Source of the DNA: Pseudomonadota bacterium
GTDB taxonomy: Bacteria > Pseudomonadota > Alphaproteobacteria > Rhizobiales > Xanthobacteraceae
Direction of reading: 5' to 3'
Assembly: GCA_023404675.1 (NCBI GenBank)
Contig: JAEYAW010000013.1
Location: forward strand, 248,001 to 312,000
Length of the DNA: 64,000 bases
Position 1 is the stretch's first letter. Each line of letters begins with the position of its first letter. A model generated the notes under the pieces. It did not search any database, was not told the DNA's origin, and worked only from the letters and a program-made list of their open reading frames with translations. Below are positions 7,927 to 17,014 of the stretch, in pieces. The position numbers and the translations under genes are program-made.

Positions 7927-7966
7927 ACCGGCGGAAGATGCAATCGTTTTCCGCCGGTTTTTCTTC
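7927..7966 (+). terminator. Intrinsic terminator after the PRC-barrel gene
   Basis: ACCGGCGGAA (7927-7936) pairs with TTCCGCCGGT (7949-7958) in a perfect 10-bp stem with a 12-base loop, followed directly by a U-rich run TTTTTCTT. It begins nine bases after the PRC gene stop. Confidence 0.85.
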
Positions 7967-7981
7967 GAGATTTTTCCTCGA

Positions 7982-8022
7982 AATGTCACTTTGCCCGAAA
8001 TGTCACTTGGAGAATGTCACTT
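7982..8022 (+). repeat. Three short direct repeats AATGTCACTT
   Basis: The decamer AATGTCACTT occurs at 7982-7991, 7999-8008 and 8013-8022; the last two extend to AATGTCACTTGGAGA. The third copy covers the stop codon of the small minus-strand gene. This may be slippage or local duplication. Confidence 0.7.
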
Positions 8023-8196
8023 GGAGAGAGACCGGGTTGCGATCTCGCGTTGGACCAACTCGATCAGGTCCCGGTAGTGCGCCGCCAGATTTTGAAACGC
8101 CTTCTGCTTGGCGTCGTCAGTGGTAAGCCGCGCGATCATTTCGCACTCCGCCAGGTCGATCTGGAGCCTTTCGAGCCGCGATTTGAAATCCTGCAT
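8017..8196 (-). CDS. Small hypothetical helical protein
   Basis: 59-residue, charged, mostly helical protein (DFKSRLERLQIDLAECEM, then a second helix with NLAAHYRDLIELV). No known domain was recognised. The GGAGG site on the minus strand lies seven bases before the ATG at 8196 and only one base before the in-frame ATG at 8202, so I take 8196 as the start. It converges with the PRC-barrel gene and lies downstream of kdpE in the same direction, but more likely has its own promoter than being... read as a kdp gene, since its start is separated from kdpE by about 160 bases. Confidence 0.6.
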   Translation of the reverse strand: MQDFKSRLERLQIDLAECEMIARLTTDDAKQKAFQNLAAHYRDLIELVQREIATRSLSK

Positions 8197-8356
8197 CGGC
8201 ATTCCTCCCACTGCACAAACCACATTGGCTAACCCAGCCATGTGGAATCCGTCGTTGCCACAGCGGATAGTTTAGCGCAATCCGCAATGGATGAGAGTGG
8301 GCTTTGGATCGAGAGCGAGTCGTTGCCGGGGCCCGTCCGTGCGGGCTCCGCTCGAT

Positions 8357-9043
8357 TTAATCGGAAATACGATACCCGATGCCGGGTTCGGTGAGGATGA
8401 TCGCCGGATCGTCCGGTTTTGATTCGACCTTCTGCCGCAACTGACCGATGTAGACGCGCAGGTATTGGGTGTCTTCTGCGTGCGCCGGTCCCCAGACCGC
8501 CGTGAGCAGCTGGCGATGCGTGACCACTTTTCCCGCGTGTCGCGCAAGGTAAAGCAGCAGCTCGAATTCCTTCGGCGTCAGTTTCAGCGGTTCGCCGGCG
8601 CGCGTGATGCGGTGGCGCAGATTGTCGATGGCGAGGTCGCCGATCTGGAGAACGGCCGTTTCGGATTGCCGCTGCATACGGTGGCGCAGGGCGGTGCGGA
8701 TACGGGCCATGACCTCGCCGATGCCGAACGGCTTGTTGACGTAGTCATCCGCGCCGAGATCGAGCGAGTCGATTTTTTCGGCCTCGCGATCGCGCGCCGA
8801 CAGCACGATGATCGGCAGATCGGAGCCGCTGCGGACCTCGCGGATCAGATCCTTGCCGTCGCCATCGGGCAGCCCGAGATCGAGCAGCACGAGATCGGGC
8901 CTGTGAGTGCGCAGCGCGTGGCGCGCGTCGGCGAGACTGCCGGCCACCAGCATTTCGTAGCCGTTGGCGTGGAGCGAGGGCTTCAGAAAACGGGAGATGG
9001 CCGTCTCGTCGTCCACCACGAGGATACGGGGAAGGCCGCTCAT
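8357..9043 (-). CDS. kdpE: KdpE response regulator
   Basis: 228-residue OmpR/PhoB-type regulator that activates the kdp potassium-uptake operon when phosphorylated by KdpD. The receiver domain has the acidic pair Asp11-Asp12, the phospho-acceptor Asp55 in LLDLGLPDG and Lys104 in VNKPFG. The C-terminal winged helix includes LKLTPKEFELLLYL and the closing GIGYRI strand. Its start overlaps the kdpD stop by four bases (ATGA), so the two are translationally coupled. It is the last gene of the operon. Confidence 0.97.
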   Translation of the reverse strand: MSGLPRILVVDDETAISRFLKPSLHANGYEMLVAGSLADARHALRTHRPDLVLLDLGLPDGDGKDLIREVRSGSDLPIIVLSARDREAEKIDSLDLGADDYVNKPFGIGEVMARIRTALRHRMQRQSETAVLQIGDLAIDNLRHRITRAGEPLKLTPKEFELLLYLARHAGKVVTHRQLLTAVWGPAHAEDTQYLRVYIGQLRQKVESKPDDPAIILTEPGIGYRISD

Positions 9044-11715
9044 GATGAAGGCTCCATCGGGAAGGTCATGGTCACCCGCGTTCCGCGCGCGGCGCCGGGC
9101 GGCGGGCTTTCGACCGAAATCGTGCCGCCGTGCGCCTCCACGATGCCCTTCGCGATGGCGAGCCCGAGACCCGTGCTGTCGTTCGCGGTTCGCCGGGCGT
9201 CACTCACGGGGTGACTGAAGAATTTTTCGAAGATGTGCGGCAGGCGGTCGGGCGGGATGCCACGGCCGTCGTCCTCCACCGCCAGGGCGAGGCCGGCGGC
9301 TGAGACACCGGCGCGCACGCGGATCCGTGCGTCTGGTCCCGCGTGAACGATGGCGTTGCCGATCACGTTGGTGATCGCCTGTTCGCCCAGCAGCGCGTCC
9401 ATCTTCACCAGCGGCAGCGACGCCGGCAGGTCGATATCGATCGCCTGCGGACTGTTCCGCCGCTGCGCGAAGCCGACCACGCGATACACGATCTCGCGCA
9501 GATCCACCCAGTCGCGCCGGATCTCCAGCGCGCCGGCGTCGATTCGCGTCATGGCGAGCAGATTGCGGACCATGGCGTCGAGATGCTCCACCTCGTCCTT
9601 GATCTGAACCAGCAGATCGCGCCGCGCGGGGCCGTCGAGCCGGTCGCCATAGTCGATCAGGCTGGTCGCCGCGCCGAGGATCGAGGCAAGCGGCGTGCGG
9701 AAATCGTGGGAGATGGAGGCCAGCACGGTGTTGCGCACGCGCTCGGTTTCGATGGTCCCCTGCGTCGCGATCATGTCGCGCGCGAGGGCCGCGCGCTCGA
9801 AGGCCGCGGCGGCCTGTTCGGCAATGGCATCGAGCAGCGCGCGCTCCTCGCCGTCCGGCGCACTGTCCTGCGTGATGAAAACGCCGATCACGCCGAGCGT
9901 CGCGCGCGCGGTGCGGATCGGAATGAAGAACCACGGCACCAGCGGCAGGGTTGCGGTGCCGCGCCCCGCGGCTTCCGCATGATCGAAGGCCCAGCGCGCG
10001 GCCGACATCGCGGCGGCGTCGAGCGCGTCCTCGGGCGGCCATGCCGCGCTGAGCTTCAGTTCGCCCTTGTCCGCCAGCAGGATCATGGCCGGACGGGCGA
10101 GGCTCGCATGGATCTCGCTCGTGGCGCCCTCGGCGATGTCGTCCGCGCCGGCAAGTCCGGACAGCCGCCGTGTGAGCTCGTAGAGACGCCGCATCGCGCG
10201 CATTCGCGAGGCGGTGGCGTCGGCCTGGGTGCGGGCGCGTCCCGCCAGCGTCGACGTCAGGATCGCAGTGCCGAGGAAGATGGCGAGCGCCAGCAGTTCG
10301 TAAGGTTCGGCGATGGTGAAGGTGTAGAAAGGCGGGATGAAGAAAAAATTGTAGGCGAGGAACGACAGCACGGAGGCGAAGATCGCGGGCCAGACGCCGT
10401 AAAGGGTGGCCGGCACCAAAACCCCGACCAGAAAAATCATGGACAGGTTGGGCAGCGGCGTGATGCTCGTCAGCAGCCGGCCGATCGCGACCGCCAGCAC
10501 AACCAGCCCGGCGGCGACGATGTAAGGCATGCCTCCGCCGGCCGGAAGAGCGAAGCGCCTGCGCAACGGAGACCGCGCATCGCCGGCGCCGGGGGCCCGC
10601 GCGATCACGTGCACAGCGATGTCGCCGGAATGCCGGATCATGTCGCGAACGAGGGACGGGCGGAACAGGCCCGTGATCGGCCGCGGCCGCGCGCGCGCGA
10701 CCACGATCTGGGTGATATTTTCCGATCGCGCATAGCGCAACACCGTGTCGGCGATGTCCGCGCCCACCAGCGTGCGGGTTTCCGCGCCGAGCTGTTCGGC
10801 CAGCCGCAGCGCGTCGTCGCGCTGCCTGCGTTCCGCCTCGTCGGGCGTCGAGCCGGGACGCTCGACGGTGATGGCAAGCAGGGGGGCGCTCATCAGATCC
10901 GCCAGCCGCTTGGCGCGGCGGACGATCGACAGCGCATCGCCGTTCGCGGCGATGCAGGCGAGCACCCGCTCGCGTGCCGGCCATGGACCGTCGATGGCGT
11001 TGGCCCGCATCCGCTCGATCAACGTGGCGTCGATCCGTTCGGCCGCGCGGCGCAGGGTCAGCTCGCGCAGCGCGGTGAGGTTCTGCAGCTTGAAGAAGCT
11101 GTCGGCGGCGCGCGTCGCGGTGTCCTCCACATACACCTTGCCCTCGGCGAGACGGCGCAGCAGTTCGTCGGGTGGCAGATCGACCAGAACGATCTCGTCG
11201 GCCTGATCGAAGCGAATGTCGGGGATGGTCTCGCGGACGCGGACCTTGGTGATCTGCTGGACGATATCGTTCAGGCTTTCGAGGTGCTGGATGTTGAGTG
11301 TCGTCCAGACCTCGATGCCGGCGGCAAGCAACTCGTCGATATCCTGCCAGCGCTTGGGATGGCGGCTGCCCGGAACATTGGTGTGGGCGTATTCATCCAC
11401 CAGCAGCAGGCCCGGCCTGCGCGCGAGCGCGGCGTCGAGATCGAACTCCTGCATCACCCGGTTGCGATAGACCAGTGGCTTGCGCGGCAGCTGCTCGAAG
11501 CCTTGCAACAAGGCCTCGGTGTCGCGGCGGCCGTGGGTCTCGATCAGCCCGACGGCCACGTCTTGTCCCTCGGCGGCCGCGACCTTCGCGGCGGAGAGCA
11601 TGGCGAAGGTCTTGCCGACGCCCGGCGCCGCGCCGAGAAAGATCTTCAGGCGGCCGCGATCCTCCCGGCTCGCGAGAGCCAGAAGGGCGTCGGGGGACGC
11701 GCGGCGGTCGTTCAT
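9040..11715 (-). CDS. kdpD: KdpD osmosensitive K+ channel sensor histidine kinase
   Basis: 891-residue membrane sensor kinase/phosphatase that controls KdpE in response to low potassium or osmotic stress. In order: an N-terminal KdpD domain with a Walker A-like GAAPGVGKT at residues 28-36; a universal-stress-protein-like segment (about 250-370); four close membrane helices (about 395-490); a GAF-like region; the phospho-acceptor His in SISHDFRTPL; and a HATPase domain with GRGIPPDRLPHIFEKFF and GTGLGLAIAKG type boxes. The length is normal for full-length KdpD. It begins 35 bases after kdpC and overlaps kdpE. Confidence 0.97.
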   Translation of the reverse strand: MNDRRASPDALLALASREDRGRLKIFLGAAPGVGKTFAMLSAAKVAAAEGQDVAVGLIETHGRRDTEALLQGFEQLPRKPLVYRNRVMQEFDLDAALARRPGLLLVDEYAHTNVPGSRHPKRWQDIDELLAAGIEVWTTLNIQHLESLNDIVQQITKVRVRETIPDIRFDQADEIVLVDLPPDELLRRLAEGKVYVEDTATRAADSFFKLQNLTALRELTLRRAAERIDATLIERMRANAIDGPWPARERVLACIAANGDALSIVRRAKRLADLMSAPLLAITVERPGSTPDEAERRQRDDALRLAEQLGAETRTLVGADIADTVLRYARSENITQIVVARARPRPITGLFRPSLVRDMIRHSGDIAVHVIARAPGAGDARSPLRRRFALPAGGGMPYIVAAGLVVLAVAIGRLLTSITPLPNLSMIFLVGVLVPATLYGVWPAIFASVLSFLAYNFFFIPPFYTFTIAEPYELLALAIFLGTAILTSTLAGRARTQADATASRMRAMRRLYELTRRLSGLAGADDIAEGATSEIHASLARPAMILLADKGELKLSAAWPPEDALDAAAMSAARWAFDHAEAAGRGTATLPLVPWFFIPIRTARATLGVIGVFITQDSAPDGEERALLDAIAEQAAAAFERAALARDMIATQGTIETERVRNTVLASISHDFRTPLASILGAATSLIDYGDRLDGPARRDLLVQIKDEVEHLDAMVRNLLAMTRIDAGALEIRRDWVDLREIVYRVVGFAQRRNSPQAIDIDLPASLPLVKMDALLGEQAITNVIGNAIVHAGPDARIRVRAGVSAAGLALAVEDDGRGIPPDRLPHIFEKFFSHPVSDARRTANDSTGLGLAIAKGIVEAHGGTISVESPPPGAARGTRVTMTFPMEPSS

Positions 11716-11750
11716 CGGGACCCTGGTTCCTGTTCAGTCCGTCCTGCAAT

Positions 11751-12350
11751 CTAGGGCTTCGCCTGATCCAGCGCGAGGTTCAGCTGCAGCACGTTCACCC
11801 GCGGCTCGCCGAACAGGCCCAGCGTGGGCCGGGCGGTGTGGGTGCCGACGAATTGGCGGACGCGGTCGTCCGACAAGCCGCGCGCCTGCGCCACGCGCCG
11901 GATCTGGCTCTCGGCATTGGCTGGGGAGATGTCCGGATCGAGGCCGCTCGCCGATGTCGTCACGGCATCGGCCGGAACGCGGCTGCCGGGCTTGCCTTGC
12001 GCGAGAGACGCGACGTCGCCCTTCACGCGGTCGATCAGTTTCTGCGACGTCGGGCCGAGATTCGAGCCGGAGGAGTTGGTGGCATTGTAGGGCGCATCCA
12101 CGGTCTTGGTGGCGTCATCGGGGTCCGGTGCGGTGGTGGCGGAAGGGCGGCCGTGGAAGTAGCGGTCCGCCGTGAAATTCTGGCCGACGAGTTCGGAGCC
12201 GACCACGCCGCCGTCGTTGCGGATCAGGCTGCCGTTGGCCTGATGCGGCATGGCGAGCTGGGCAAGGCCCATGATCGTCATCGGGTAGGCAAAGCCGGTG
12301 AGCAGGACGAACAGCAGCAGGAACGAGACTGTGGGACGTGCGAGGGACAT
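11751..12350 (-). CDS. kdpC: KdpC subunit of the K+-transporting ATPase
   Basis: 199-residue small subunit of the high-affinity KdpFABC potassium pump. One N-terminal membrane helix (about residues 8-30) is followed by a periplasmic domain with the family blocks GSELVGQNF, YFHGRPS and SGLDPDISP. The ATG at 12350 has the Shine-Dalgarno GGAGA just upstream and lies 11 bases after the kdpB stop. KdpC helps high-affinity transport and complex stability. Confidence 0.97.
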   Translation of the reverse strand: MSLARPTVSFLLLFVLLTGFAYPMTIMGLAQLAMPHQANGSLIRNDGGVVGSELVGQNFTADRYFHGRPSATTAPDPDDATKTVDAPYNATNSSGSNLGPTSQKLIDRVKGDVASLAQGKPGSRVPADAVTTSASGLDPDISPANAESQIRRVAQARGLSDDRVRQFVGTHTARPTLGLFGEPRVNVLQLNLALDQAKP

Positions 12351-12361
12351 CGCGATCTCCT

Positions 12362-14407
12362 TCAGGCGAGGTGCAAGGCGTTGACGATGAGATCGACGGC
12401 CTTGATGCCGACGAACGGCACGATGAGGCCGCCGAGTCCGTAGATCAGCAGGTTGCGGCGGAGCAGGGCGGCGGCTCCGACAGGCCGGTAGGCGACGCCG
12501 CGCAGCGCCAGCGGAATCAGCGCGACGATGATGAGCGCGTTGAAGATCACGGCGGAGAGGATCGCGCTCTGGGGCGTGGCGAGCTGCATCACGTTCAGGG
12601 CGGACAGCTCCGGATAGGTCGCGATGAACAGCGCGGGGATGATCGCGAAGTATTTCGCCACATCGTTGGCGATCGAGAAGGTCGTCAGCGATCCACGCGT
12701 CATCAGGAGCTGCTTGCCGATCTCCACCACCTCGATCAGCTTGGTGGGGCTGGAGTCGAGATCGACCATGTTGCCGGCTTCGCGCGCCGCCTGCGTGCCG
12801 GTCTGCATCGCGACGCCGACGTCGGCCTGCGCCAGGGCGGGGGCATCGTTGGTGCCATCCCCGCACATCGCGATCAGGCGGCCCTTGGCCTGCTCCTCGC
12901 GGATATAACGTAGTTTGTCTTCCGGCTTGGCCTCGGCGATGAAGTCGTCGACCCCGGCCTCGGACGCGATGGCAGCGGCGGTCACCGGGTTGTCGCCCGT
13001 CACCATCACGGTGCGGATGCCCATGCGGCGCAACTCTGCGAACCGTTCCTTGATGCCCGGCTTCACCACGTCCTTGAGGTGGATGACGCCGATCAGCCTG
13101 TCGCCATCGACGAGGCCGAGCGGCGTGCCTCCGCTGCGCGCGATCCGCTCATAGGCGGCGCGGAACGCGGCCGGCTCGCGGCCGTTGCCGCCCTGTTCGC
13201 GGACGAAGCGCAGCACGGCGTCGATCGCGCCCTTGCGCAGATGGCGGGTGCCGGCGTCGAGGCCGGACAGCCGCGTCGTGGCGGAGAACGGGATCGTCGT
13301 CCCCGATGTCGTGCCGGGGGTTGCGAGGCCATATGTCTCCTGACACAAGGCGACGATGGAGCGTCCCTCGGCGGTTTCGTCGGCGAGGCTGGCGAGCAGC
13401 GCGGCCTCGGCCACCTCGCGCTCGCTCACCCCGTCCGCCGGGATGATCTCGCTGGCGCGACGGTTGCCGAAGGTGATGGTGCCGGTCTTGTCGAGCAGCA
13501 GCGTATCGACGTCGCCCGCCGCCTCGACCGCGCGGCCCGACATTGCCATCACGTTGAACTTCAGCAGCCGGTTCATGCCCGCGATGCCGATGGCGGAGAG
13601 CAGGCCGCCGATGGTGGTCGGGATCAGCGTCACCAGCAGCGCGATCAGGACGGTCAGCGACAGGATCGTTCCCGAATAGCTGGCGAGCGGCCACAGCGTA
13701 ACGACGGCGATCAGGAAGATCAGCGTCATGCCCGCGAGCAGGATCGACAGCGCAAGTTCGTTCGGAGTCTTCTGCCGTTCCGCTCCTTCCACCAGCGCGA
13801 TCATACGGTCGAGGAAGGTCGAGCCGGGAGCTGCGGTCACGCGCACGATGATCCAGTCCGAGATCACTGTCGTGCCGCCGGTGACGGCGGAGCGGTCTCC
13901 GCCGGACTCGCGGATGACGGGCGCGGACTCGCCGGTGACGGCGGCCTCATTGACCGAAGCGATGCCCTCGATCACTTCGCCGTCCACCGCAATGATCTCG
14001 TCGGCGTCCACGCGGATCAGATCGCCGACCGTGAGAGCGTCGGCGGCCACGCCCTCATAGAGATCGCGGTTGCCGGGCATGAGCAGGCGTTTGGCGCGGG
14101 TCTGCGTGCGCGTCCTGCGCAGCGCTTCGGCCTGCGCCCGGCCGCGTCCTTCCGCGATGGCCTCGGCGAAGTTGGCGAACAGCACCGTGAACCACAGCCA
14201 GGCGGCGATCTGGGTGCTGAAGGCCGAGGCCTGTCCGGTCGCGATGTCGCTCGCGGCGATCACCGTGACGACGGCCGCCACCACCTCGGTGACGAAGATC
14301 ACCGGATTGCGGATCAGGGTGCGGGGGCTGAGCTTGCGGAAGGAATCTGCGGTGGCCTGAAGCACGAGGTCGCCGCTGACCATGGACGATGTTTGGGTCT
14401 TGCGCAT
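12362..14407 (-). CDS. kdpB: KdpB P-type ATPase subunit
   Basis: 681-residue catalytic subunit of KdpFABC, a type IA P-type ATPase in the inner membrane. Key elements are visible: the actuator motif TGES at residues 158-161, the phosphorylated Asp306 in DKTGT, the family-specific IPTTIGGLLSAIG membrane helix, and the hinge motif GDGTNDAPAL near the C-terminal third. The start is the ATG at 14407, ten bases from the kdpA stop. The length is normal and I see no missing residues. Confidence 0.97.
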   Translation of the reverse strand: MRKTQTSSMVSGDLVLQATADSFRKLSPRTLIRNPVIFVTEVVAAVVTVIAASDIATGQASAFSTQIAAWLWFTVLFANFAEAIAEGRGRAQAEALRRTRTQTRAKRLLMPGNRDLYEGVAADALTVGDLIRVDADEIIAVDGEVIEGIASVNEAAVTGESAPVIRESGGDRSAVTGGTTVISDWIIVRVTAAPGSTFLDRMIALVEGAERQKTPNELALSILLAGMTLIFLIAVVTLWPLASYSGTILSLTVLIALLVTLIPTTIGGLLSAIGIAGMNRLLKFNVMAMSGRAVEAAGDVDTLLLDKTGTITFGNRRASEIIPADGVSEREVAEAALLASLADETAEGRSIVALCQETYGLATPGTTSGTTIPFSATTRLSGLDAGTRHLRKGAIDAVLRFVREQGGNGREPAAFRAAYERIARSGGTPLGLVDGDRLIGVIHLKDVVKPGIKERFAELRRMGIRTVMVTGDNPVTAAAIASEAGVDDFIAEAKPEDKLRYIREEQAKGRLIAMCGDGTNDAPALAQADVGVAMQTGTQAAREAGNMVDLDSSPTKLIEVVEIGKQLLMTRGSLTTFSIANDVAKYFAIIPALFIATYPELSALNVMQLATPQSAILSAVIFNALIIVALIPLALRGVAYRPVGAAALLRRNLLIYGLGGLIVPFVGIKAVDLIVNALHLA

Positions 14408-14417
14408 GATGTGATCC

Positions 14418-16127
14418 TCAGAAGGTCTTGCCGGCGATCATCGCGAAGTGCTCGACGATCGGGCCGAGGGCGAGCGCGGGAAAGAATTCCAGGCCGGCCA
14501 CGATCAGGATGGTGCCGACGAGCAGCGCCACGAACAGCGGCGTATGGGTCGGGAACGTGCCGGCGGAGGCGGGGGCGCGCAGCTTGCCGACCAGCGAGCC
14601 GGCGATGCCCATCATGGGGACGATGTAGGCGAAGCGGCCGAGCAGCATCGCAATCCCCAGCGCCACGTTGTACCAGGGCGTGTTCGCCGAGAGACCTGCG
14701 AAGGCCGATCCGTTGTTTCCGGCCGCCGAGGAGAAGGCGTAGAGAATCTCCGACAGGCCGTGAGGGCCGGCATTGGCGAGGTTGGCGAGCGCGCCGGGCA
14801 GCACCGCGGAGGCCGCCGCGAAGCCGAGGACGGCCAGCGGCAGGATGAGAAGGGCGAGCATCGCGAGCTTGATCTCGCGGGCCTCGATCTTCTTGCCGAG
14901 ATATTCCGGCGTGCGTCCGACCATCAGGCCGGCGATGAAGACGGCGACGATCGCGAACACCAGCATTCCGTACAGGCCGGAGCCGACGCCGCCCGGCAGC
15001 ACCTCGCCGAGCTGGATCAGCAGCAGCGGCACCAGTCCGCCGAGGGGGGTGAGGGAGTCGTGCATGGCGTTCACGGCGCCGCACGACAGGCCGGTGGTGA
15101 CGGCGGCATAGAGCGCCGACATCACGGTGCCGAAGCGCACCTCCTTGCCTTCCATATTGCCGAGCGCTGGATCGACGCCGAGGCTGGTCAGCAGCGGGTT
15201 GCCGGCGGATTCGGCCCAGTAGGCCACGGCCGTTCCTGCAACCAGCAGCACCAGCATCGCAGAGAGAAGCGCCCAGCCCTGACGCGTATCGCCGGTCATT
15301 CGGCCGAAGGTGAAGGGCAGCGCGGCGGCAATGACGAGCATCGCCCAGATCGAGATCACGTTGCTGATGGCCGTGGGATTCTCGAAAGGATGCGCCGCGT
15401 TGGCATTGAAGAAGCCGCCGCCGTTGGTGCCGAGCTGCTTGATCGCCTCCTGGCTGGCGACGGGGCCGAGCGCCAGCGTCTGTCTGGCGCCCTCCAGCGT
15501 GGTCGCATCGATGCTGCCCTGAAGGGTTTGCGGCACGCCGGTCGCGACATAGGCGATGGCCACCACGATGGACAGCGGCAACAGCACGTAGAGCGTCGCG
15601 CGCGTCATATCCACCCAGAAATTTCCCAGGGTGTTGCCGGCCGAGCGCGCGAAGGCGCGGACCAGCGCCATCGCCAGCGCCATGCCCGTCGCCGCTGACA
15701 GGAAGTTCTGCACCGCGAGCCCGGCCATCTGGGTCAGATGGCTCATGGTGGTCTCGCCGGAATAGGACTGCCAGTTCGTGTTGCTGACGAAACTGACCGC
15801 CGTGTTGAAGGCGAGGTCGGGAGCGACGGCGCCGAATCCTTGCGGGTTCAGGGGAAGAACGTCCTGCAGGCGCATCAGGCCATACAGGAATACGACGCCC
15901 GCGGCGTTGAACACGAGCATGGCGGCGGTGTAGCCGCGCCAGCCCTGTTCCTGCGCGGAATCGATGCCGGCGAGGCGGTAGAAGCCACGCTCGAGCGGTG
16001 CGAAGGCGGGAGAGAGAAACGTGCGGTCGCCGCTGAAAACGCGGGCCATGAAGGCGCCGAGCGGTTTCACGCAAATCAGGACGAGCACGAAGATGATGGC
16101 GATCTGAAGCCAGCCGAGAGCGGTCAC
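14418..16127 (-). CDS. kdpA: KdpA potassium-binding channel-like subunit
   Basis: 569-residue polytopic subunit that binds and conducts K+ in the Kdp pump and descends from the superfamily of K+ transporters. Selectivity-filter-like blocks are recognisable, including TNGGGFFNANAAHPFENPT and SFVSNTNWQSY. I take the GTG at 16127 as the start because AAGGA lies eight bases upstream; the open frame extends farther but the extension overlaps kdpF and is not KdpA-like. It is followed at ten bases by kdpB. Confidence 0.96.
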   Translation of the reverse strand: MTALGWLQIAIIFVLVLICVKPLGAFMARVFSGDRTFLSPAFAPLERGFYRLAGIDSAQEQGWRGYTAAMLVFNAAGVVFLYGLMRLQDVLPLNPQGFGAVAPDLAFNTAVSFVSNTNWQSYSGETTMSHLTQMAGLAVQNFLSAATGMALAMALVRAFARSAGNTLGNFWVDMTRATLYVLLPLSIVVAIAYVATGVPQTLQGSIDATTLEGARQTLALGPVASQEAIKQLGTNGGGFFNANAAHPFENPTAISNVISIWAMLVIAAALPFTFGRMTGDTRQGWALLSAMLVLLVAGTAVAYWAESAGNPLLTSLGVDPALGNMEGKEVRFGTVMSALYAAVTTGLSCGAVNAMHDSLTPLGGLVPLLLIQLGEVLPGGVGSGLYGMLVFAIVAVFIAGLMVGRTPEYLGKKIEAREIKLAMLALLILPLAVLGFAAASAVLPGALANLANAGPHGLSEILYAFSSAAGNNGSAFAGLSANTPWYNVALGIAMLLGRFAYIVPMMGIAGSLVGKLRAPASAGTFPTHTPLFVALLVGTILIVAGLEFFPALALGPIVEHFAMIAGKTF

Positions 16128-16149
16128 GGGTGATGTCCTTGATGGCGGG

Positions 16150-16236
16150 TCAGAAGCGTTCGGGCCGCAGCAGCGCGACCACGAGATAGCCGCCGAGGGC
16201 GAGCGCGATGACGAGACCAATGATGGGTTCGGTCAT
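16150..16236 (-). CDS. kdpF: KdpF small membrane subunit
   Basis: 28-residue single-span peptide (starts MTEPIIGLVIALALGG, ends LRPERF), the typical length and pattern of KdpF, which stabilises the KdpABC complex. The start ATG is at 16236 and the stop is 22 bases before the kdpA GTG. Too short for most gene finders but supported by position, composition and the family C-terminus. Confidence 0.9.
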   Translation of the reverse strand: MTEPIIGLVIALALGGYLVVALLRPERF

Positions 16237-16244
16237 GATGCGCC

Positions 16245-16328
16245 TCACACGCTGTCGAGCGCTGCGGCGTAGACGGTCATCGCTCCGAAGAAGACGGCGG
16301 CGACGAGTATGAGGATGAGGTCAAGCAT
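16245..16328 (-). CDS. 27-residue membrane micropeptide heading the kdp operon
   Basis: Short open frame beginning MLDLILILVAAVFFGAM with one hydrophobic span and a short polar C-terminus (ending LDSV). An AACGGAG-type ribosome binding site lies about six bases upstream of the ATG at 16328, and the stop is eight bases before kdpF. A single-span peptide of this size upstream of kdpF fits an additional Kdp subunit or a regulatory leader peptide. From memory, similar short proteins occur before kdpF in other Proteobacteria but usually have no name; I cannot verify that here. Confidence 0.6.
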   Translation of the reverse strand: MLDLILILVAAVFFGAMTVYAAALDSV

Positions 16329-16672
16329 GATCTGCTCCGTTCCAGAGTAGGGAGCAGAGCTAGGCGGCCGTGCATAAAGTCTCGATAGGGATGAGGCCCG
16401 GTCGCTATAAAGAATGCATAAGGGCGTTGACTGGCACCATCGTGAACCGAGCCGCACCAGGCTGTGCGCGCATCGCTACACTGGGCTGAAGCCGTGGTCG
16501 GCGAACATCGCGCCGTGCCCGAAACAGCCGCCGATACCAACACCCGTCAGGATACCAGCAAAACGACCGGCTGCCGGTGGAGGGCTACGGAAGGTGACGG
16601 AGCGAAAGTCGCTGATTTTCAGTGCCTTGTCCACTCAAAGCGGACGGTGGCGGATGACCGTGGAAGGGGTCA
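16329..16672. other. kdp upstream region, no gene seen
   Basis: 344 bases between the tRNA-Phe 3' end and the first kdp reading frame. It contains the CTTTAT-type repeats annotated separately, which may be the kdp control region. I see no supportable coding region. Confidence 0.5.
16371..16423 (-). promoter_or_regulatory. Repeated CTTTAT/CTTATGCA motifs, candidate KdpE-binding region
   Basis: On the minus strand, upstream of the operon, CCTTATGCA (16423-16415), CTTTATA (16412-16406) and CTTTATGCA (16379-16371) recur. The two CTTTAT cores are 33 bases apart, close to three helical turns. The known E. coli KdpE site is also T/A-rich with a TTTATA core, so these are plausible operator elements; the assignment is inference. 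Confidence 0.35.
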
Positions 16673-16748
16673 TGGTGCCCAGGGGCGGAATCGAACCACC
16701 GACACTGCGATTTTCAGTCGCATGCTCTACCAACTGAGCTACCTGGGC
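16673..16748 (-). tRNA. tRNA-Phe (GAA)
   Basis: 76 bases. The 5' acceptor strand GCCCAGG pairs with CCTGGGC. The D-arm contains AGCTCAGTTGGTAGAGC, the anticodon loop is CTGAAAA with anticodon GAA, and the T-arm has GGTTCGATTCC. The 3' CCA is encoded (16675-16673). Located just downstream of yacG in the same direction, a common order in Rhizobiales. Confidence 0.97.
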
Positions 16749-17014
16749 CTCCGGCCGCGCGGGGCGGGAGCGCCGGTTTATAGAAAGGCTCGGCGGGCCT
16801 GTCCAGTCGCGTTGTGACAGTTGTGGGAAATCTCTGGCAGCGAGGGCGCGAGGTCTCCCGTGCGTGATCGCAGCCTCGGGGGGCGTCCGGAAAACGGGCG
16901 GGAACTTGCCCATTTCACTGATCGCGGCGGTCGTCCGCGGGCGAGCGGTTGGGGGCAAGGTCTGTGAACGTGCAGAGCGGCGGGCGCCAGTTCGATGGCC
17001 TGCCGGAGCGGCCC

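Noticed and set aside
9343..11754. 803-codon plus-strand open frame opposite kdpD
   Set aside because: Arg/Gly/His-rich composition typical of an antisense frame in GC-rich DNA; kdpD on the minus strand is complete.
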